From Clostridiales bacterium (GTDB lineage Bacteria > Bacillota > Clostridia > Monoglobales > Monoglobaceae): a stretch of DNA of 11,411 nucleotides. Location of the stretch: contig JAEDLZ010000040.1 in assembly GCA_016303265.1 (NCBI GenBank), positions 1-11,411 on the forward strand. The letters run 5' to 3'. The notes beneath the pieces are model-generated. The model saw only the letters and a list, made by a program, of their open reading frames with translations, was not told the origin of the DNA and made no database searches. Shown here piece after piece: positions 7,264 through 11,411 of this stretch; positions within the stretch are counted from its first letter, which is position 1, and each line of letters starts with the position of its first letter. The translations under genes were made by a program, and so were the position numbers.

Positions 7264-8442
7264 ATGACGGAGCTTTTGCTCAAATTTTTTGTTAAGGATT
7301 ATGAAAACACCGATAATCCGCAGGTCAGAACCGCCTGCGGAAAGCTTGCCGGCAAGGTCGGGATTGTCTGCAATGTTTTTCTGTGCGCTGTAAAGCTGAT
7401 TGCCGGACTGGTATCGGGGAGCGTTTCGATTATGGCGGACGCCGTGAACAATCTGTCCGACGCTTCATCAAGCCTTATAAGTCTTTTCGGCTTTAAGCTG
7501 GCAGGAAAGCCCGCCGACGCCGAACATCCGTACGGTCATGCAAGATATGAATATCTTTCGGGGCTTGTGGTGTCGATCCTGATTTGCGTTATCGGCATTG
7601 AGCTTCTTCGTTCCTGTATTGAAAAAATTATTACGCCCGAAAAGGTGATTTTCGGAGCGGTTTCCGTAATAATTTTGGCAGCGTCGATTCTGCTCAAGCT
7701 GTGGATGATGGTTTTTGCGGGGAAAATCGGCAGGAGAATAAAATCAAAAACGCTTATGGCCACTTCGGCAGACAGCCGGAATGATGTTATAAGTACCTCG
7801 GCGGTTCTTTTGGGAGTGATTATATCTCATTTTACCGGAATAAATTTTGACGGTTATATAGGCTTTGCGGTGGCGCTGTTTATTCTGTACAGCGGCTTCG
7901 GACTGGTCAGGGATACCCTTGACCCCATTTTGGGAAAAGCCCCCGACCCTGAATTTGTCAATCATATTCAGGATAAAATTCTGAGCTATCCCGGGGTTTT
8001 GGGCACTCATGACCTGCTTGTCCACGATTACGGCCCGGGCAGAATGTTTGCAAGCGTTCATGTGGAAATGGCGGCGGAAGAGGATGTTATTGCCAGCCAT
8101 GATGTTCTTGATAATATTGAACGGGATTTTTATGAAAATGAGAATCTGCATATGGTGGTGCATTATGACCCGATAGTAACGAAGGACGATTCCGTCAAGG
8201 ACACAAGAAAGTGGCTTGCGGAAACGGTAAAATCCATTCATCCTGCGCTTTCAATCCATGATTTGCGAATCGTGCCGGGGACAACTCATACGAACCTCAT
8301 TTTTGACTGTGTTGTGCCCCGTGAGATTGGAATGAGCCATAGGGAAGTGAAAGAGAAGATTGCGGCAAAGGTAAAGGAAAAGGACCCTACATATTTCTGC
8401 GTAATCACAATTGATTTAAGCTATGTTTCAATATCGGATTAA
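7264..8442 (+). CDS. Cation diffusion facilitator (CDF) metal exporter, Mn-type signature, duplicated C-terminal domain
   Basis: An inner-membrane metal/proton antiporter that would export divalent metal. The 392-aa product has a six-helix membrane domain (about residues 30-215) and a long cytoplasmic tail; typical CDFs are about 300 aa. Metal-site motifs: NxxxD at Asn62-Asp66 in helix 2 and DxxxD at Asp170-Asp174 in helix 5. DxxxD in helix 5, rather than HxxxD, is typical of Mn-transporting CDFs, so manganese is the best guess (inference). The tail appears to hold two related modules, about 227-305 and 308-390; both contain an HDL-V/I strand (249-253, 332-336) and a later SH (278-279, 358-359) before a helix. 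GGGAG lies 8 nt before the ATG. It has its own strong promoter and seems to be a single-gene unit followed by a repeat element and a terminator. Confidence 0.9.
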   Translation: MTELLLKFFVKDYENTDNPQVRTACGKLAGKVGIVCNVFLCAVKLIAGLVSGSVSIMADAVNNLSDASSSLISLFGFKLAGKPADAEHPYGHARYEYLSGLVVSILICVIGIELLRSCIEKIITPEKVIFGAVSVIILAASILLKLWMMVFAGKIGRRIKSKTLMATSADSRNDVISTSAVLLGVIISHFTGINFDGYIGFAVALFILYSGFGLVRDTLDPILGKAPDPEFVNHIQDKILSYPGVLGTHDLLVHDYGPGRMFASVHVEMAAEEDVIASHDVLDNIERDFYENENLHMVVHYDPIVTKDDSVKDTRKWLAETVKSIHPALSIHDLRIVPGTTHTNLIFDCVVPREIGMSHREVKEKIAAKVKEKDPTYFCVITIDLSYVSISD

Positions 8443-8446
8443 ATAT

Positions 8447-8612
8447 AGGCTTTAGAAAAATGCACAGACCGCACAAAACAACATAAATTTGTTTTATGCT
8501 ATAAACAAACTTCGCCTCTCTATGTACCTTTGTTCACCTTCGGGTAACCAAAAGCAAGGAGTTACCTTGCTTTTGCTCAGTTTGTTCATTCTGCACTATT
8601 TTTCTAAAGCCT
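8447..8612. mobile_element. MITE-like palindromic element
   Basis: A 166-bp non-coding unit with 14-bp perfect terminal inverted repeats: AGGCTTTAGAAAAA (8447-8460) and TTTTTCTAAAGCCT (8599-8612). It starts 5 bp after the CDF stop and ends 1 bp before the terminator hairpin. Nested inside are AACAAACT/AGTTTGTT (8504-8511 and 8579-8586), AAAACAA/TTGTTTT (8475-8481 and 8489-8495), and an 11-bp stem at 8549-8575. No transposase gene is inside and no clear target-site duplication was found, so a miniature element or another family of intergenic repeat is inferred from shape only. Copy number elsewhere is unknown. Confidence 0.5.
8549..8575. repeat. 11-bp hairpin inside the palindromic element
   Basis: CAAAAGCAAGG (8549-8559) and CCTTGCTTTTG (8565-8575) form a perfect stem with a 5-nt loop. 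It competes with another pairing, GGTAAC (8543-8548) with GTTACC (8561-8566), since they share bases. No T-run follows on either strand. Confidence 0.75.
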
Positions 8613-8613
8613 T

Positions 8614-8664
8614 AAAATGGGAGTGCGGCGAAATAATAAAATCATTTCGCCGTACTCCCATTTT
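8614..8664. terminator. Bidirectional terminator between convergent genes
   Basis: A 21-bp hairpin, AAAATGGGAGTGCGGCGAAAT with its near-perfect complement at 8644-8664 (one G-U type mismatch), and a 9-nt loop. It ends in A/T arms on both sides, followed by TTTT-type runs on each strand. It lies between the ends of the plus-strand CDF gene and the minus-strand pdxR gene, so it probably stops transcription from both. Confidence 0.85.
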
Positions 8665-8701
8665 ATTTTGGTATGATTTATTGATGATATGTATAACAAA
8701 C

Positions 8702-10096
8702 TCAGATAACTTCCGCTATAATTTCAAGGGCTTTCGGCAGGCTGCTTAAATCAATATTTGAATAATTTAAAATAAAGGTATGTTCCGCCGCCGCAGAGGG
8801 ATTATTATAGTATTTTGACAGCGGCGACAGATGGATTTTATTTTTTGCAAAACGGCGCAGAAGCTCGCTGTCCGTCAAATCCGTATAAAGCCGCAGCAAA
8901 AAGTGAAGCCCCGAATCCTCCTCGATAATTTTGCATCGGGTGCTGAGCGGGCTTATCTTTATGCAGTCAAGAACACGGCTTCTTTGCCGTGTGTAAAACA
9001 ATCTCATGCGGTTAATGTGCTTCTCGAAATATCCCTCTTCTATAAATCGGGCTAAGGTATACTGCTCAAATGTAGACACCGTGCATGAATAAAAAGACAT
9101 GGTACGGTAGAACAAGTTTGCCAGATGCACAGGCAGAACCATATAGCTTATGCGAATTGTGGACGCCAAAGATTTTGAGAAGGTGTTAATATAAATAACC
9201 TTTTCGCTGATGTCTATGCTCTGCATTGAGGGGATTGGTTTTCCGTCCAGACGGAATTCACTGTCATAGTCGTCCTCGATGATATACCTGCCGTCCCTTT
9301 CGTTGGCCCAGGCAAGAAGCTCGTAGCGTCTGCTTACAGGCATGGTAATCCCCGTCGGAAAATGGTGGGTGGGACTTATATGGGCAATGTCGGCATCGGC
9401 GTCTGAAAGACCCTTAATCGTAAGGCCCTGCCCGTCCATATCCGCATAGCGGTAATCAATTTCATTGCTCTTGTATATCTGAGCAATTTTTTGATAGCCG
9501 GGATTTTCCACGCAATATATTTTATCCCGTCCCAAAAGCTGTATGAGCATTCCGTAAAGGTATTCCGTTCCTGCGCCCACAATTATCCGGTCAGGGTCAA
9601 CATCCATTCCCCGAAAGGATTTTAAGTGCTTTGCTATGGCACAGCGCAGCGGATAAATTCCTCCGCAGGGCGAGCTTATCATAAGCTCGCCGCTTTTTTC
9701 GGATATGGTTTCGCGCATGAGCTTTGCCCAGACGGAAAAGGGAAAGTTATCCGGATTTGTACGGTTGCCGGAAAGGTCGGCAAAATAATTCTCAATCTCC
9801 GTCGGCAGCTGAATGTCCGATACCGCGTCTGCCGGCCTTATTTTGGCAATTTCCGATATGTCGGAAACGAAATACCCCTTTTTTTGAAGAGAATAAACAT
9901 ACCCTTCGCTCATTAACTGACCATATGCGTTTTCAATCGTAATGGTACTAACGCCCAAATGCTTGGCAAAATTCCGCTTTGACGGAAGGCGCTCTCCTGC
10001 CTTTAAAACGCCGCCTATAATATCATTCTTTATAAATTGATAAAGCTGCTCGTAAAGAGCCGTTGAAGCCGTATTGTCAAATATGTAAGTCAGCAT
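8702..10096 (-). CDS. pdxR: MocR/GabR-family PLP-binding transcriptional regulator, likely PdxR
   Basis: A GntR-type winged helix fused to an aminotransferase-like domain that senses PLP. The product is 464 aa from the ATG at 10096, chosen because GGAGG lies 8 nt upstream; an in-frame TTG at 10123 would add nine residues without a ribosome site. Seen (numbered from this ATG): the DNA-binding domain at about 10-80 with ERLPSKRNFAKHLGVS, and a type I aminotransferase fold with GAGTEYL near 174-180, SPTHHFPTG near 241-249, IEDDYDSEF with Asp275 and Tyr277, and FSKSLA with Lys308, the expected PLP Schiff-base lysine. The Asp-to-Lys distance (33) equals that in B. subtilis GabR. It is divergent from pdxS, as PdxR regulators usually are, so it probably controls PLP synthesis in response to PLP and may control itself. 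Confidence 0.88.
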   Translation of the reverse strand: MLTYIFDNTASTALYEQLYQFIKNDIIGGVLKAGERLPSKRNFAKHLGVSTITIENAYGQLMSEGYVYSLQKKGYFVSDISEIAKIRPADAVSDIQLPTEIENYFADLSGNRTNPDNFPFSVWAKLMRETISEKSGELMISSPCGGIYPLRCAIAKHLKSFRGMDVDPDRIIVGAGTEYLYGMLIQLLGRDKIYCVENPGYQKIAQIYKSNEIDYRYADMDGQGLTIKGLSDADADIAHISPTHHFPTGITMPVSRRYELLAWANERDGRYIIEDDYDSEFRLDGKPIPSMQSIDISEKVIYINTFSKSLASTIRISYMVLPVHLANLFYRTMSFYSCTVSTFEQYTLARFIEEGYFEKHINRMRLFYTRQRSRVLDCIKISPLSTRCKIIEEDSGLHFLLRLYTDLTDSELLRRFAKNKIHLSPLSKYYNNPSAAAEHTFILNYSNIDLSSLPKALEIIAEVI

Positions 10097-10112
10097 ATCG
10101 GTTTCCTCCAAT

Positions 10113-10157
10113 CTGGCATACAAAAATAAAATAATTTGAGCATTGCGATATGTCCAG
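10113..10157. promoter_or_regulatory. Candidate PdxR operator half-sites
   Basis: CTGGCATA (10113-10120) and TATGTCCAG (10149-10157) form an imperfect inverted pair (one extra T), about 36 bp centre to centre. The right half lies in the pdxS promoter spacer and on the predicted pdxR start point; the left lies just ahead of the pdxR ribosome site. An operator role is inference. Confidence 0.4.
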
Positions 10158-10171
10158 TTTTAGTATATCAT
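10143..10171 (+). promoter_or_regulatory. Likely pdxST promoter
   Basis: TTGCGA (10143-10148), a 17-nt spacer and TATCAT (10166-10171). It gives a short leader of roughly 27 nt before pdxS. The weak -35 fits a promoter that needs an activator, as PdxR-type control often does (inference). Confidence 0.5.
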
Positions 10172-10190
10172 AATATTATTAAAATTGCAA
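10162..10190 (-). promoter_or_regulatory. Likely pdxR promoter
   Basis: On the minus strand: TTGCAA (10185-10190), a 17-nt spacer and an extended -10, TGATATACT with the core TATACT at 10162-10167. It overlaps the pdxS -10 box back to back, so polymerase cannot easily occupy both promoters at once. Confidence 0.65.
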
Positions 10191-10204
10191 CAGGAGGATT
10201 AAAT

Positions 10205-11080
10205 ATGGATACCAAACAGTATGGATTAAATAAGGGCTTGGCGCAGATGCTCAAGGGCGGGGTTATTATGGATGTAACCACGCCGGAGCAGGCGAAAATT
10301 GCGGAGGAGGCAGGAGCTTGTGCGGTTATGGCGCTGGAGAGAATCCCGGCGGACATTCGTGCGGCCGGCGGCGTTTCCCGTATGAGTGACCCTAAGATGA
10401 TCAGGGGGATTCAGGGGGCGGTATCAATTCCCGTTATGGCAAAATGCCGTATCGGACATTTTGTTGAGGCGCAGCTTCTTGAAGCGATTGAAATTGACTA
10501 TATTGACGAGTCTGAGGTTCTCTCTCCGGCAGACGATGTTTACCATATAGATAAAACGAAGTTTAAGGTGCCCTTTGTGTGCGGCGCAAGAGATTTGGGC
10601 GAGGCTCTGAGAAGAATCAACGAAGGCGCGTCCATGATAAGAACAAAGGGCGAGCCGGGTACGGGCGATGTTGTTCAGGCGGTGCGGCATATGAGGAAAA
10701 TGAATTCCGAAATTGCAAAGCTTGTTTCTATGAGAGAGGACGAGCTGTACGAGGCTGCAAAGGAATTGCGTGTTCCTTATGATTTGGTTCTTTTCGTGCA
10801 TGAAAACGGAAAGCTTCCCGTTGTAAATTTTGCAGCCGGCGGTGTGGCAACTCCCGCTGACGCGGCGCTTATGATGCAACTTGGCGCAGAGGGGGTTTTC
10901 GTCGGTTCGGGAATTTTCAAATCCGGCAATCCCCAAAAGCGCGCAAATGCCATTGTAAAGGCTGTTACAAACTTTACGGACGCTAAGCTTATTGCAAAAT
11001 TGTCCGAGGACTTGGGCGAGGCCATGGTAGGCATAAACGAGCAGGAAATCAAGCTGATTATGGAAGAGAGAGGTCAGTAA
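10205..11080 (+). CDS. pdxS: Pyridoxal 5'-phosphate synthase, lyase subunit PdxS
   Basis: PdxS (Pdx1) builds pyridoxal 5'-phosphate from ribose 5-phosphate, glyceraldehyde 3-phosphate and ammonia supplied by PdxT; twelve PdxS form a double-ring core. The 291-aa product is full length. Residues match the B. subtilis enzyme: Asp23 (Asp24), Lys80 in MAKCRIGH (Lys81, forms the sugar imine) and Lys148 in RTKGEPGTG (Lys149). DYIDESEVL at 98-106 and FAAGGVATPADAALMM near 220-235 are also family hallmarks. The ATG follows AGGAGG by 7 nt; an upstream in-frame TTG at 10136 lacks a ribosome site and would add non-family residues. pdxT follows after only 5 nt, so the two subunits are co-transcribed. Confidence 0.98.
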   Translation: MDTKQYGLNKGLAQMLKGGVIMDVTTPEQAKIAEEAGACAVMALERIPADIRAAGGVSRMSDPKMIRGIQGAVSIPVMAKCRIGHFVEAQLLEAIEIDYIDESEVLSPADDVYHIDKTKFKVPFVCGARDLGEALRRINEGASMIRTKGEPGTGDVVQAVRHMRKMNSEIAKLVSMREDELYEAAKELRVPYDLVLFVHENGKLPVVNFAAGGVATPADAALMMQLGAEGVFVGSGIFKSGNPQKRANAIVKAVTNFTDAKLIAKLSEDLGEAMVGINEQEIKLIMEERGQ

Positions 11081-11085
11081 GTCAT

Positions 11086-11411
11086 ATGAAAATAGGAATA
11101 CTTGCGGTTCAGGGAGCGTTTATCGAACATGAAAGGCTTTTAGAAAGCCTTGGCGCCGAGTGTGTTGAACTGCGGAAACGCTTTGACTTAACGGAGGATA
11201 TAGACGGTCTGGTTCTGCCCGGCGGCGAAAGCACTGTACAGGGAAAGCTGCTCCGTGAGCTTGATATGTTTGAACCGCTGAAAGAAAAAATTGAAAGCGG
11301 ACTTCCTGTGCTTGCAACCTGTGCCGGGCTCATTCTGCTTGCAAAGGAAATAAGCAACGACAGCAGCCGATATTTTGCCACACTTCCTGTGCGTGTTCGG
11401 AGAAATGCTTA
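11086..11411 (+). CDS. pdxT: Pyridoxal 5'-phosphate synthase, glutaminase subunit PdxT (3' end outside window)
   Basis: PdxT (Pdx2) is a class I glutamine amidotransferase that hydrolyses glutamine and channels ammonia to PdxS. 108 codons are visible of a family length near 190; the rest is beyond the window. Seen: GILAVQGAFIEH at 4-15, LPGGEST at 44-50, and the nucleophile Cys79 in LATCAGLILLA, at the same residue number as in B. subtilis PdxT. The catalytic His and Glu are expected in the missing part. It starts 5 nt after the pdxS stop, with only a weak GAGAGG about 12 nt upstream, so translation is probably coupled to pdxS. Confidence 0.96.
   Translation, partial: MKIGILAVQGAFIEHERLLESLGAECVELRKRFDLTEDIDGLVLPGGESTVQGKLLRELDMFEPLKEKIESGLPVLATCAGLILLAKEISNDSSRYFATLPVRVRRNA

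Noticed and set aside
8489..8749. 86-aa plus-strand open frame
   Set aside because: It runs through the palindromic element, the terminator hairpin and the end of pdxR, with no ribosome site; not a real gene.
10136..10204. Extended pdxS N terminus from a TTG
   Set aside because: The extra residues do not belong to the PdxS family and overlap the promoter; the ATG at 10205 has a perfect AGGAGG.
10424..10936. 170-aa minus-strand open frame
   Set aside because: It is antisense to the fully conserved pdxS gene and has no recognisable motif.
1..11411. CRISPR array, tRNA/rRNA genes, prophage or defence island
   Set aside because: No regularly spaced repeats, RNA gene signatures, or phage or defence proteins were seen; all large reading frames are housekeeping, transport or vitamin B6 genes.

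Overview
The window looks like an ordinary chromosomal segment of a Firmicutes bacterium, most likely a Clostridia member (Oscillospirales-like; this placement is an inference). The reasons are the glmU-pth-mfd gene order, the clostridial type of 8-oxoguanine glycosylase, the DXP-independent PdxS/PdxT route to vitamin B6, purine-rich Shine-Dalgarno sites (GGAGG, AGGAGG), sigma-A-like promoters and base composition that is roughly mid-40s % GC by eye. I found no phage, plasmid, CRISPR, toxin-antitoxin or defence genes, and no tRNA or rRNA. Eight protein genes are visible, two of them cut by the window edges.

Left block (1-6919, all minus strand, read right to left): ogg (8-oxoguanine DNA glycosylase), fba (class II fructose-bisphosphate aldolase, with its own clear promoter and a terminator just after its stop), glmU (UDP-GlcNAc synthesis), pth (peptidyl-tRNA hydrolase) and mfd (transcription-repair coupling factor, 5' 947 codons only). 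glmU-pth-mfd matches the classic Bacillus order but lacks the prs and ctc genes that sit between glmU and pth there. The glmU-pth gap instead holds two imperfect direct repeats and a hairpin.

Middle (6920-8701): a 344-bp divergent region carries a strong promoter and a possibly structured 94-nt leader in front of a plus-strand cation diffusion facilitator. The transporter has a Mn-type metal signature and what looks like two tandem copies of the cytoplasmic domain. After it comes a 166-bp MITE-like palindromic element, then a strong hairpin that probably terminates transcription from both sides.

Right block (8702-11411): a MocR/PdxR-type regulator (minus) is divergent from pdxS-pdxT (plus; pdxT cut by the window end). 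Their promoters overlap back to back in a 108-bp gap that also holds an inverted pair of half-sites. This is a textbook PLP-biosynthesis module in which a PLP-binding regulator probably controls the PLP synthase.

No clearly new biological system is present. The most interesting items are the inverted-repeat element, the duplicated transporter domain with its leader, the overlapping pdxR/pdxS control region and the direct repeats upstream of pth.
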